Assembly: GCA_964505555.1 (NCBI GenBank)
Contig: CAZDIO010000125.1
Span: forward strand, 4,454-68,453
DNA: 64,000 bases
Direction: 5' to 3'
Source of the DNA: CAZDIO01 sp964505555
GTDB taxonomy: Bacteria > Bdellovibrionota_C > UBA2361 > SZUA-149 > CAZDIO01
The notes under the pieces were generated by a model, which saw nothing but the letters and a program-made list of their open reading frames with translations, was not told the origin of the DNA and did not search any database. This document shows, one piece after another, positions 43,490 to 51,683 of the stretch (positions are counted from its first letter, which is position 1; every line of letters starts with the position of its first letter). A program made the position numbers and the translations under genes.

Positions 43490-44443
43490 TTATGAAAATC
43501 TGCGCTTAAAGCGACTTCTCATGTACAAACTAAAAAGATTTAATAGTAAGGTAATAACAAACAATGCTCCTCCTACGGCAAATATTGTTTTGTATTCAAG
43601 CGTACCGTGCGGTGTGTCACCAAGAGAAATTTGGACAATATATGCTGTCATCGTCTCGACCCCTTGAAGGGGATTGAAAGAAAGTCGTGGTTGTTGGCCT
43701 GCAGCGATGGCGACGATCATGGTTTCTCCAACCGCTCGTGACATCGCAAGAACAAAAGCTGCCATAATCCCCCCAAACGAGGACGGCACAAGAACACCAA
43801 AGATCATCTGCAACTTAGAAGCTCCGAGTGCATATGCCCCTTCTTTTAGATTTCTTGGCACTGAATAAAAAGCATCTTCACTGAGAGAGGCCACCATCGG
43901 AAGAATCATAATCCCCATTACAATTCCTGGACTTAATGCATTAAACCCTGAAAGATTTGGAATGAATCTCTGCAAGAGAGGGGTAACAAAAAGTAGAGCA
44001 AAATATCCAAAAACTACGGTAGGGATGCCCGCGAGCACCTCTAGAATCGGCTTTAATATTCCACGCACCCGCGCACTTGCAAACTCACTCAGGTAGATGG
44101 CACTCATCAGACCCATTGGCAACGCCACAGTAAGTGCAATAATTGATGTCAAAAATGTCCCCGATACTAATGGCAGGATTCCAAAATGTTTATCTGCAAA
44201 AAGAGGGGTCCACTGGGTATCAAACAGGAAATCGGTAATCGGCACATCAACAAAAAACGAGCCCGCCTCAATCACAAGAACAAGAACAATACCGAGCGTG
44301 GTAAACACGGAAATACACGCACAGAAAAAAAGCATTAGCCGAATCGATTCTTCCTTAATCCTTTTTAACGAAGCAACACGCAGTCGGCGCACTTCGGTAA
44401 AGACAGGAGTGTCAATGCTTGTTTCTGTCATGGAAGGATCCAT
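43490..44443 (-). CDS. pstC: Phosphate ABC transporter permease PstC
   Basis: About 317 residues with six predicted spans. Motifs: LLPLVSGTFLTSIIALTVALP equivalents after FADKHFGI, PTVVFGYFALLFVTPLL and the EAA-like NLKEGAYALGASKLQMIFG with GETMIVAIAAGQQP. The last segment is the PstC-specific substrate loop. It lies after the palindromic element that separates it from pstS. Confidence 0.95.
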   Translation of the reverse strand: MDPSMTETSIDTPVFTEVRRLRVASLKRIKEESIRLMLFFCACISVFTTLGIVLVLVIEAGSFFVDVPITDFLFDTQWTPLFADKHFGILPLVSGTFLTSIIALTVALPMGLMSAIYLSEFASARVRGILKPILEVLAGIPTVVFGYFALLFVTPLLQRFIPNLSGFNALSPGIVMGIMILPMVASLSEDAFYSVPRNLKEGAYALGASKLQMIFGVLVPSSFGGIMAAFVLAMSRAVGETMIVAIAAGQQPRLSFNPLQGVETMTAYIVQISLGDTPHGTLEYKTIFAVGGALFVITLLLNLFSLYMRSRFKRRFS

Positions 44444-44481
44444 CACTTACTGAGGGAGATAGATAGGAGCGAGTTTTTTAA

Positions 44482-44566
44482 TGAACACAGGGTTTCACAG
44501 AGATCCACAGAGTCAGAATATTCGATTTTATTCTTTACTCTGTGAAACTCCGTGAACTCTGTGTTC
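44482..44566. repeat. CACAGAG palindromic element R1 (between pstS and pstC)
   Basis: The arms at 44482-44513 and 44537-44566 begin TGAACACAG and end CTGTGTTCA. They pair almost throughout around a 23-nt loop, and are flanked by T and A runs. The sequence belongs to the same CACAGAG-rich class as the elements at 47577, 49691 and 61225. It sits within the pst operon after pstS, where a stable hairpin could limit read-through and keep PstS levels above those of the permeases. Confidence 0.8.
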
Positions 44567-44593
44567 AAAAAATCTTATCTTACTGCCGTTTGA

Positions 44594-45613
44594 CTACTGC
44601 TCTTTTTTTAACAACTCAGCAAGGGTCATTCCCACATGGTTTCCACCCTGAGTAAAAACGGTGCCAATAATGGACTTATTAAACCTTCCCTCAGCGAGAT
44701 TATAAACTTCGGAGGGAAGCTGCACGTAGCCTACTTCATTTGATAATGTTGATACATTCTTCAAATAGAAGGAAACAAACTCCTTCACAGCAGGACGATC
44801 AAGTGCTTTCTTACTCACATAGATAAACAGTGGGCGAGATAATGGCTGATACAATCCCTTAACCACGTTTTCTTTTGTGGGTGATTGTGGACCTTTGCCA
44901 TTAGCTTCTTTTTCATCATCAATTGCCAATGCCTTTAATTTGCCTTTATTCTCTTCATAGTATGCCATTCCAAAAAATCCGAGAGCATTTGGATCACTCG
45001 CAATTCCCTGAACAAGCACATTGTCATCCTCACTACTGGTGAAGTCACCTCTACTAGAATGCTCTTTTCCCACCACAGCTTCTGTAAAGTAGTCGTACGT
45101 CCCGGAATCAACCCCTGCTCCAAAAAGAACAAGTGGTTTATTTGGCCAATCCGCTCGAATTTGATTCCACGTAGTAATCTTTCCCTGAGCTTCAGGTTCC
45201 CAGATCTTTTTTAGCTCGGCTACCGTGATTGAATTCGCCCAGGTGTTGTCCTTACTGACGATTACCGAGAGCGCATCATAGGCAACAGGAAGCTCCACAA
45301 ACTCTACCCCGTTATCCTTACAGAGTTGAAGTTCCGTTTCTTTTATTGGTCGTGAGGCATCAGAAATATCGGTCTCTCCTGCACAGAACTTTTTAAATCC
45401 ACCCCCAGTTCCTGAGATACCCACGGTAATTTTGATCTCTTTGTTTTTTGAACCAAACTCCTCTGCAACTGCTTCAGTAATTGGATACACAGTACTCGAG
45501 CCATCAACTCGGATCATATCTGTCCCCATGGTGGTGGGCGCAGCAGATACCGATTGTGAAAGGAGAATGCCCGTAAGGAATGCTACATACTTCAGATTGC
45601 CATCTTTTTTCAT
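44594..45613 (-). CDS. pstS: Periplasmic phosphate-binding protein PstS
   Basis: About 339 residues. A signal peptide ends near SVSAAP. The phosphate-binding motifs are DGSSTVYPITEAVAEEF and GISGTGGGFKKFCAGETDIS, with SRPIKETE and VDSGTYDYFTEAV later. ATG 45613 with AAGG upstream is preferred over an upstream frame. It delivers phosphate to PstCA. Direct repeats at 45692-45721 suggest Pho control. Confidence 0.96.
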   Translation of the reverse strand: MKKDGNLKYVAFLTGILLSQSVSAAPTTMGTDMIRVDGSSTVYPITEAVAEEFGSKNKEIKITVGISGTGGGFKKFCAGETDISDASRPIKETELQLCKDNGVEFVELPVAYDALSVIVSKDNTWANSITVAELKKIWEPEAQGKITTWNQIRADWPNKPLVLFGAGVDSGTYDYFTEAVVGKEHSSRGDFTSSEDDNVLVQGIASDPNALGFFGMAYYEENKGKLKALAIDDEKEANGKGPQSPTKENVVKGLYQPLSRPLFIYVSKKALDRPAVKEFVSFYLKNVSTLSNEVGYVQLPSEVYNLAEGRFNKSIIGTVFTQGGNHVGMTLAELLKKEQ

Positions 45614-45692
45614 ATTCCCATGCCTTTTTCTTTCAACTGTCCTAAATAAATAATAACAATACGCTATTACTGCGCGCACAGTGCAGTAGTTT

Positions 45693-45721
45693 TGTTAGGG
45701 TATTATTAGGAGAATGCTAGA
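45693..45721 (-). promoter_or_regulatory. Candidate Pho box upstream of pstS
   Basis: On the minus strand three 7-mers, TCTAGCA, CCTAATA and CCTAACA, are separated by 4-nt spacers, an 11-bp period as in the E. coli Pho box. They lie about 80-110 nt before the pstS start. A matching array occurs before phoB. Confidence 0.5.
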
Positions 45722-45760
45722 AGTTTTTCAAGTTCCGGAGAGAATGGCAAAAAACTGAGC

Positions 45761-46822
45761 TTATTTGATCTCCGGCAGGGGCAAATGAATTGAAAACGTA
45801 CTGCCTTGTCCCATTTCACTCTTCACATCAACGTTTCCGTTATGAATACTTGCTACGTGCTTAACGATGGCTAAACCAAGACCAGTACCTCCCATCTTTC
45901 GACTCCGGGCCTTATCAACTCGATAGAATCTCTCAAAAATTCGTGCGAGGTGCTCATCAGAAATCCCCGGACCCCGATCTTGAACTTCAATGATAATCTC
46001 TTCTTTAGTGCGAATTCCTTTAATGGTAACGGTAGTGTTGTTCCCACTATATTTCACTGCATTATCAATAAGATTAATAACCGCTTGCTCAAGGAGTGAT
46101 CGATCAACCACCACGTTCAATAGTGGGTCACATTCTACCCGCAACGTAATTGACTTTGCTGCAGCTCCACCCCGACAAACTTCAGAAGCGGCATTTAAAA
46201 TATCACGCACCTTCTCTGTTTCAAGAACAAGAAACTCCTGTTCAGATTCACTCTCTAACCGCGCCAGTGTCAATAAGTCTTCGACGATCGCATGTAAGCG
46301 ATCTGCTTGCACCGACATGATCCGCAAAAACCGCCGAGCATCTTCTTTATTATCCATCGCTCCATCAAGGAGGGTTTCCACAAATCCCTTAATCGAAGTA
46401 ATTGGGGTCTTAAGCTCGTGAGATACGTTTGCTACAAAATCCCTTCTTACCTTCTCAAGAAGTTTGAGGCGCGTTACATCATTAACAATAATCAACATAC
46501 CAAATAATTCTCCTTCCTGACCGCGAAGCGCGGTGCTCCGAAGGGTAAAATACTCCTCATCTCCACTGCGAAGTGTTATCTCTGCTCCAGACTCCACAGC
46601 AAGCGCCGAATCATTGGAAAAAAACCGCTTTAATCCTTCATCTCTCACCACCTGATCTATTCGCTTTCCTAAAATGGCCTCATCATCAACATCAAGAAAC
46701 TTTGAGGCAGCTTTATTCGTATGAACCACAAGATATTCTGCATCCAGAATTAATACCCCCTCGGTCATACTCGAAAGCATGGTCTCAAGTGAGAGTTCTT
46801 TTGCGCGGGGATCAAGTGTCAT
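45761..46822 (-). CDS. phoR: Phosphate regulon sensor kinase PhoR, apparently soluble
   Basis: 353 residues. A PAS domain (about 12-120) begins LSSMTEGVLILDAEYLVVHT. HisKA has the acceptor in FVANVSHELKTPITSIKGFV, and HATPase has VQDRGPGISDEHLARIFERF and GTGLGLAIVKHVA. No membrane span is seen at the N-terminus, unlike E. coli PhoR. It overlaps phoB by 4 nt and precedes pstS. It phosphorylates PhoB when phosphate is low, through contact with PhoU and the Pst transporter. Confidence 0.92.
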   Translation of the reverse strand: MTLDPRAKELSLETMLSSMTEGVLILDAEYLVVHTNKAASKFLDVDDEAILGKRIDQVVRDEGLKRFFSNDSALAVESGAEITLRSGDEEYFTLRSTALRGQEGELFGMLIIVNDVTRLKLLEKVRRDFVANVSHELKTPITSIKGFVETLLDGAMDNKEDARRFLRIMSVQADRLHAIVEDLLTLARLESESEQEFLVLETEKVRDILNAASEVCRGGAAAKSITLRVECDPLLNVVVDRSLLEQAVINLIDNAVKYSGNNTTVTIKGIRTKEEIIIEVQDRGPGISDEHLARIFERFYRVDKARSRKMGGTGLGLAIVKHVASIHNGNVDVKSEMGQGSTFSIHLPLPEIK

Positions 46823-47505
46823 TCTTTAAAGCGATATCCTACACCACGAACGGTTTCAATATATTTTCCAACCGGTCCAAGCTTCTTTCTCAATCCCACA
46901 ATCTGCACATCCACCGCACGATCGGTAACCGGATAATCTTTTCCCTTAATAGCATCAACAATCTGATACCTTGTAAAAACCCATCCCGGATGCCTTGCAA
47001 GAAAATGAAGAATTTGAAACTCCGTTAAGGTTAAAGGGATCGGCTCCTCCTGAATTAATACCTCATGCCTTCCGGGATGAATCGTAATCTCATGCACCCG
47101 AAGCACCGCCTCACTATCAAGAGGCTCTGCTTGCCGACGCCGAATCACCGCTTTTACCCGAGCAATAAGGATTCTGGGACTAAAGGGTTTTGTAATATAG
47201 TCATCCGCTCCAAGTTCAAGTCCCGTAACAATATCACTCTCTTCACCTTTGGCAGAAACCATCATGATCGGAATGTCCCGAGTCTCTTCGTCGTTTTTTA
47301 AAATACGACACACATCGAGACCATCGATCCCGGGTAGCATTAAATCAAGAACTATCAGATCCGGAATCTGCACCCGCGCTAAACGCAACCCCTCCTCTCC
47401 AGAGGTAACCCCAGAGACCCCAAACTGTTCCTTTGTAAGATTATAACGAACAAGTTCGAGGATATCCTCCTCATCTTCAATTACAAGAATGTTCTGTTGA
47501 GCCAT
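46819..47505 (-). CDS. phoB: Phosphate regulon response regulator PhoB
   Basis: 228 residues. The receiver has VIEDEEDILELVRYNL, acceptor in LIVLDLMLPGIDGLDV, VSAKGEESD and YITKPFSPRI. The winged helix has LTLTEFQILHFLARHPG, VTDRAVDVQIVGLRKKLG and ETVRGVGYRF. It leads the phoB-phoR-pstS-pstC-pstA-pstB-phoU locus. A repeat array like that before pstS lies 22-50 nt upstream, consistent with autoregulation. Confidence 0.96.
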   Translation of the reverse strand: MAQQNILVIEDEEDILELVRYNLTKEQFGVSGVTSGEEGLRLARVQIPDLIVLDLMLPGIDGLDVCRILKNDEETRDIPIMMVSAKGEESDIVTGLELGADDYITKPFSPRILIARVKAVIRRRQAEPLDSEAVLRVHEITIHPGRHEVLIQEEPIPLTLTEFQILHFLARHPGWVFTRYQIVDAIKGKDYPVTDRAVDVQIVGLRKKLGPVGKYIETVRGVGYRFKE

Positions 47506-47526
47506 GAGGGTATCTGCGCAAATGAA

Positions 47527-47555
47527 TGTTAGCGGCGTGTTTGGTCTCTGTTAAA
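47527..47555 (-). promoter_or_regulatory. Candidate Pho box upstream of phoB
   Basis: On the minus strand TTTAACA, CCAAACA and GCTAACA are separated by 4-nt spacers, the same 11-bp period and a similar CTAACA core as the array before pstS. It ends 22 nt before the phoB ATG. Confidence 0.45.
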
Positions 47556-47576
47556 AGTTCATAACACACCCCAGGC

Positions 47577-47710
47577 CACGGCCATAAGTTAAGGATCTGA
47601 AGAAAGATTTATAGGACCACAGAGTCACAGAGAAGATCAATAAAATCTTTTTTCTCTGTGCCTCTGCGTCTCTGTGGTTCTATAAAAAATCCTTCCCTTA
47701 ATGCCCGTAA
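47577..47710. repeat. CACAGAG palindromic element R2 (long form)
   Basis: This 134-bp element lies between the nuclease gene and phoB. The centre pairs GACCACAGAG with CTCTGTGGTTC, with outer arms that also match loosely (ACGGCCAT and ATGCCCGT). Its flanks match those of R4 (61225-61386) in the opposite orientation, including the tract GATCTGAAGAAAGATTTATAG. It is shorter than R4 in the left inner arm. Confidence 0.8.
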
Positions 47711-47718
47711 CCCCAGGG

Positions 47719-49161
47719 CTACTGTATAATATTAGCTCGTTTTAGTTGCAAACGCTTACGCAACCATACTTCAAGAGCCCGTGTGGCAAGCACATCATCT
47801 CGGTTATATTGAAGAATCTCCTCTTGGATTGCTTTTTGTTCCGTGAGAATCTCAGACTCAAGATATTTTAAATATCGAACAACAGACCACTGGGAACCAG
47901 ATCCTTCATTTTCCCAAGAAAAGTTCACCAGACGCTTATCTTTGCAGATCTGCTTAAGACCATATCCTGTGGTTGGAAGAACAAGAGAGCGTTTTACAAT
48001 TGAAAGAAGATCCACCAAGGCATCTTCTTCCTTCAAAAGAAACTTCACGATGGGATGACTCTCCATCGTGTAGCGCTGTGCATAAGCCCGAAGTTGCGCC
48101 TTTTCAAATGGCGAAAAGTGAATAAGACGCGGCTTTTCATAGTGCTTCTGGTAGTGCTCCACTGCCTGAAGAAAAGAAAGCCAACCTTGATAATCACCCT
48201 CTGGACCATCTTCACTCCATACATACTGATATTCTTTTCGGCTATACGGAGGAGGAAGCAATCCCCAGAGATAGACCTGCCCACCGTCTACTGAGGCAAA
48301 GGGGTTAAGTTCAACATCAAAGTGAATCCAGGTTCCCTCCGGCAAATCGGGAGACTCCAATTCGATCACCTCTCCTTGGAGAAAGCTTCGTGCTTGATGA
48401 ATCACTCGTTGTCTCTTCTCTTGTGTCGTAAAGTACGGCAGATCTGCCAGGTCCTCAGGAGTAGCTTCAGCAAGTTGTGAAATATTTTTAATTCCCCTTC
48501 CTTCTAGAGCACCTACATTTCGAACATCGATGCCATAGATCAGAGTCAGCTCCCCTTGAGTATGAAATTCAGGAATACAGATCTCACTATAACCACACCC
48601 TTTACATTTGGAATGACTAAAATGTGTTTCTGGAGGGGTTTTTTGTGCAAGAATTTTTTGAAAATTTTCAAGAAAATTATCTCTTATCCCATTTGCTTCA
48701 TCCCCAACCTCTTCAATGACTCCGGAACGAAGATAACATCTTGCCGGGAGTTTACTTGAAAAGAGTAGCCGATAGAGCGCAAGTTGTAATCGAATCTCTG
48801 GATGACCAGAGAGTGAATCCGCGAGCTTTGCGTCGGCAACTATATACTCCCCAGTTTCATTACGAATCAGAAAATCAGGTTTCCCTATTAATTTTCGTTG
48901 CTCATCAATAATCACCGGCTGATAAATAACGGGAACACCTTGCTTCATTAACTCTTGAGTGTGCGCTGGAGAGAGTGCGAGCGTAATCTCCGAGAATGAG
49001 TTCTTAATCCGTTCTTCATGTTCCATTCCCAACTTTGAAAGTAATTGCTCAAAGGGATCTTTTTCAACAAACAAATTGTCTGGGGGAAATTGATCGTACC
49101 AAAACTTGCGAACACACTCTCGCCAAGTCTTTGCAGTACCTACAGGAAGAAGAAAGCCCAT
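47719..49161 (-). CDS. TM0106-family RecB-like nuclease
   Basis: 480 residues. The N-terminal half is PD-(D/E)xK-like, with GKPDFLIRNETGEYIVADAK near 113-135 (Asp, then Asp-Ala-Lys), and RLQLALYRLL. A Cys quartet (Cys16 in WRECVRKF plus SKCKGCGYSEIC) may hold a 4Fe-4S cluster as in Cas4 and AddB. A helix-hairpin-helix-like stretch follows, then a C-terminal RNase H-like domain (IHFDVELNPFA as DEDD-type motif, YNRDDVLATRAL). It probably acts on DNA ends or structured DNA. It is a single gene with R2 behind it. Confidence 0.85.
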   Translation of the reverse strand: MGFLLPVGTAKTWRECVRKFWYDQFPPDNLFVEKDPFEQLLSKLGMEHEERIKNSFSEITLALSPAHTQELMKQGVPVIYQPVIIDEQRKLIGKPDFLIRNETGEYIVADAKLADSLSGHPEIRLQLALYRLLFSSKLPARCYLRSGVIEEVGDEANGIRDNFLENFQKILAQKTPPETHFSHSKCKGCGYSEICIPEFHTQGELTLIYGIDVRNVGALEGRGIKNISQLAEATPEDLADLPYFTTQEKRQRVIHQARSFLQGEVIELESPDLPEGTWIHFDVELNPFASVDGGQVYLWGLLPPPYSRKEYQYVWSEDGPEGDYQGWLSFLQAVEHYQKHYEKPRLIHFSPFEKAQLRAYAQRYTMESHPIVKFLLKEEDALVDLLSIVKRSLVLPTTGYGLKQICKDKRLVNFSWENEGSGSQWSVVRYLKYLESEILTEQKAIQEEILQYNRDDVLATRALEVWLRKRLQLKRANIIQ

Positions 49162-49233
49162 GGTTGGATCTCTAACGAAATCTCAACACAATGAAAAGAT
49201 TAAAGAGTAACGCGCATTGATAGAACGAGGAGC

Positions 49234-49488
49234 TTAGTTCGAGTTGACGTAATAATTACGAACGCTTCCTACCTCATAGCGCTCTGGTGCCGTGCGATGT
49301 TTTCCATAAACGCTTACATTTTTATACGCACTCGGACGAGAAAAAAGCTTTTCAATGATGTCTGGCTCTACCTGCGGAGACCCAAACAGTTGCGCTCCAA
49401 ATATTCGTGCAAGCGAGAACAGTCCGCTTGTTTTTACTTTATACTGAAGGGAGAGATTTAACACATCTCCCTTATCCTGAGTTACCAT
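49234..49488 (-). CDS. Small protein of unknown function
   Basis: 84 residues. GGAGG lies 7 nt before ATG 49488, a strong ribosome binding site that supports translation. The sequence mixes a short hydrophobic patch (SGLFSLARIFGAQLFG) with a charged tail (RPSAYKNVSVYGKHR). There are no recognisable motifs. It stands alone, 72 nt after the start of the nuclease gene on the same strand, and may share its transcript. Confidence 0.5.
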   Translation of the reverse strand: MVTQDKGDVLNLSLQYKVKTSGLFSLARIFGAQLFGSPQVEPDIIEKLFSRPSAYKNVSVYGKHRTAPERYEVGSVRNYYVNSN

Positions 49489-49690
49489 GCCACTACCTCC
49501 ACTTACCTTATTGACCGAACCGACCTTACACCCCCTTATCGGGAAAACCGGGATATTCGCTTCAGTTTTTCGTGATTTACTAGTTGTTTTAAGAGGTTAT
49601 CAATGTCCGGAATATTGAAAATCTATCTTTTGAGGGGGATTGGGTCGTGAGGTAGAGCGCCTTGGTATTGGGCTACGTTAGGTTTATTTA
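49489..49690. other. Left part of the intergenic region before mutY
   Basis: No gene or convincing promoter was seen in this part. The right part of the 328-nt divergent region is occupied by element R3 and the mutY leader. Confidence 0.4.
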
Positions 49691-49764
49691 ACGCAGAGCA
49701 CACGGAGCACACAGAGAGGAGAATTTATCCCTTTTCCCCTCTGTGTGCTCCGTGTGCTCTGCGT
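49691..49764. repeat. CACAGAG palindromic element R3
   Basis: The perfect 26-bp arms at 49691-49716 and 49739-49764 (starting ACGCAGAGCACACGG) surround a 22-nt loop. A further CTCTGTGTT follows at 49769-49777. This is the most exact palindrome in the window. It lies upstream of mutY, 53 nt before its ATG. Confidence 0.85.
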
Positions 49765-49816
49765 CTTCCTCTGTGTTAAAAACCTTATACTTATAAGCAT
49801 TCAAGTCGAGACCACA

Positions 49817-50902
49817 ATGACATCAGCAGAAACAAGAACGCAGATCGTAAAAGATCTTCTTTCCTGGTACAAAAAAAACAAACGACCTCTTCCTTGGCGA
49901 GAGAACGCCAATCCGTACAAGATCTGGATCGCTGAAGTCATGCTTCAACAAACCCAGGTGAGTCGAGTTCTTCTTTACTACAACCGCTTTCTCAAGCGCT
50001 TTCCAAATCTCACCTCACTTTCAGAAGCTTCCTGGAGCTCCCTCCTTCCTTATTGGCGCGGACTTGGCTACTACAATCGAGCTCGAAATCTGCAGAAATC
50101 TGCAAAACTCATCAAGAAGCATTTTCAAGGGCGAATTCCAAAAGAGCAAAAAACATTGCGCTCTCTTCCCGGAATCGGCGACTACACCTCAGCAGCCATC
50201 TGTTGTTTTGCTTTTGGAGAGCCTCTTCCTGCACTTGATACAAACCTTAGGCGGGTGTTCTCACGACTCCTCGGCACTTCAGGTAAAACAATCTCTCAGA
50301 AATCTCACGTTCTCTTTCAGGAGCACCACAAACATGCCCCCACGTTGAATCATGCTCTGATGGATTTAGGTGCTCTGCTCTGTAAGGGGAGCACTCCCCA
50401 TTGTCATCAATGCCCCCTGAAAAACAACTGCTATTTTTTTCAAAGTAAGACCTCTTCATTGCCATCCTCCGCATCAACGAAACCTCGAAAAAAACCCCCG
50501 CAGATTCGCGTTGGCATTGCTTGCATTCACCACGAAGGACGATACCTTATTGGAAAAACCAAACGGAACGCCAAAATATTATGGGAGTTTCCAGGAGGCA
50601 AATGTGAAAACGGGGAAAGCGTCCGTTCCTGCATTAAACGAGAGGGGAGAGAAGAGTTAGGGGTTGAACTCGCCGTAAGGCCGCCTTTTCTTATCGTTAC
50701 AAGACTCCTCGAGGGACAAAGAGTAGAGCTGAATTTCTGCCGCGCGCAGATTCTTCGGGGAAGACCGCGAAATCTAGTTTATCAAACACTCCGCTGGATC
50801 CCTCCAAACCAGTTTCAAAACTACTCGTTCCCTACTCCAAACAAAAAAGCTCTTCGTATTCTCCAATCGCTTCAACATAAAAACAAACACGTTTCACATT
50901 AA
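49817..50902 (+). CDS. mutY: A/G-specific adenine glycosylase MutY
   Basis: 361 residues. It removes adenine mispaired with 8-oxoguanine. The HhH-GPD fold has PLPWRENANPYKIWIAEVML, QQTQV and LRSLPGIGDYTSAAICC with the catalytic Asp in PALDTNLRRVFSRLL. The 4Fe-4S loop is LCKGSTPHCHQCPLKNNC (C-x6-C-x2-C-x5-C). The C-terminal NUDIX-like domain has a complete Nudix box, GGKCENGESVRSCIKREGRE, which is often degenerate in MutY. ATG 49817 is preferred; the frame continues upstream into R3. It overlaps the convergent phosphatase by 4 nt. Confidence 0.95.
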   Translation: MTSAETRTQIVKDLLSWYKKNKRPLPWRENANPYKIWIAEVMLQQTQVSRVLLYYNRFLKRFPNLTSLSEASWSSLLPYWRGLGYYNRARNLQKSAKLIKKHFQGRIPKEQKTLRSLPGIGDYTSAAICCFAFGEPLPALDTNLRRVFSRLLGTSGKTISQKSHVLFQEHHKHAPTLNHALMDLGALLCKGSTPHCHQCPLKNNCYFFQSKTSSLPSSASTKPRKKPPQIRVGIACIHHEGRYLIGKTKRNAKILWEFPGGKCENGESVRSCIKREGREELGVELAVRPPFLIVTRLLEGQRVELNFCRAQILRGRPRNLVYQTLRWIPPNQFQNYSFPTPNKKALRILQSLQHKNKHVSH

Positions 50903-51594
50903 GAAATGCTTTTTCTCTCTTGCGCTTCTCGAGGATAATATTCATCAAGCCAATGACGAAGCGAGATCCCCGTAGCACGATGATCTTCTACAAATCTTAA
51001 GATGAGCGTATCAAGGGTAGGATGACCTTGATACAGAGCTTTTAACTTTCTTTCAAACTGAAAAAACCCGTAACGAGAAGAAAGCTGCTCAAGTGCCACA
51101 CCGGGATCCACCCCTTCTTTTTCAATCAACCAGAGCGCAGCAGCAACTCCGGCGCGATGGGTACCGCTTGAACAATGAATCAAAACTGGAACCTCTGCCT
51201 GATCATAGACAGAGAGAAGAAGATCTATCTTCTCTCGTCTTGGAACACGGGAACTTCTCATCGGAAAATGTATATAGCGTGCTCCAGCCTCCTCTACCGC
51301 TAACTCCTCGCTCTCGCCTTTTTTTGTTTCATCGTCATCGTCAAGACGGAGATCAATAACTGTGCGAATGCGATTTGTAGCAACAATCGATTGGAGCTCT
51401 TGGGGAGACATCTGTCCCGCTCGAAAAAATCTCCCTTTCACTACTTCATGGAGATTATGATTAAAAACTGCTCTGGCTATGAAGCTTGTAATCGCTGTAG
51501 TTTCTGAAACAAGCTGTGGAAATAAAAGTGCCCCAAAGAGCACACAGCAAGTAACATTTACTGACATAATTCGAGTAAAACTTTTCCTCATCAA
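50899..51594 (-). CDS. Exported dual-specificity-type protein phosphatase
   Basis: 231 residues. It has a hydrophobic N-terminal signal or anchor (VTCCVLFGALLFPQLV). The PTP loop is VLIHCSSGTHRAGVAAALWL (Cys-x5-Arg), with the general acid likely in the FPMRSSRVP region. The rest (TVIDLRLDDDDE, YIHFPM) fits the DSP/Siw14-like fold. It would act in the periplasm or at the membrane. Substrates could be phosphoproteins, inositol phosphates or sugar phosphates; none is indicated. Confidence 0.82.
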   Translation of the reverse strand: MMRKSFTRIMSVNVTCCVLFGALLFPQLVSETTAITSFIARAVFNHNLHEVVKGRFFRAGQMSPQELQSIVATNRIRTVIDLRLDDDDETKKGESEELAVEEAGARYIHFPMRSSRVPRREKIDLLLSVYDQAEVPVLIHCSSGTHRAGVAAALWLIEKEGVDPGVALEQLSSRYGFFQFERKLKALYQGHPTLDTLILRFVEDHRATGISLRHWLDEYYPREAQERKSIS

Positions 51595-51683
51595 CGAAAC
51601 GAAAACCCCTTAGCAATAATAGGTAAAGTGAACTGTCGATGGTGTGATCTCGCCCTCTTCTCTCAGATTTCGACGAACAGCTA

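Noticed and set aside
45990..46421. 143-codon frame opposite phoR
   Set aside because: It is a shadow of phoR, with Arg/Ser-rich composition typical of complementary frames.
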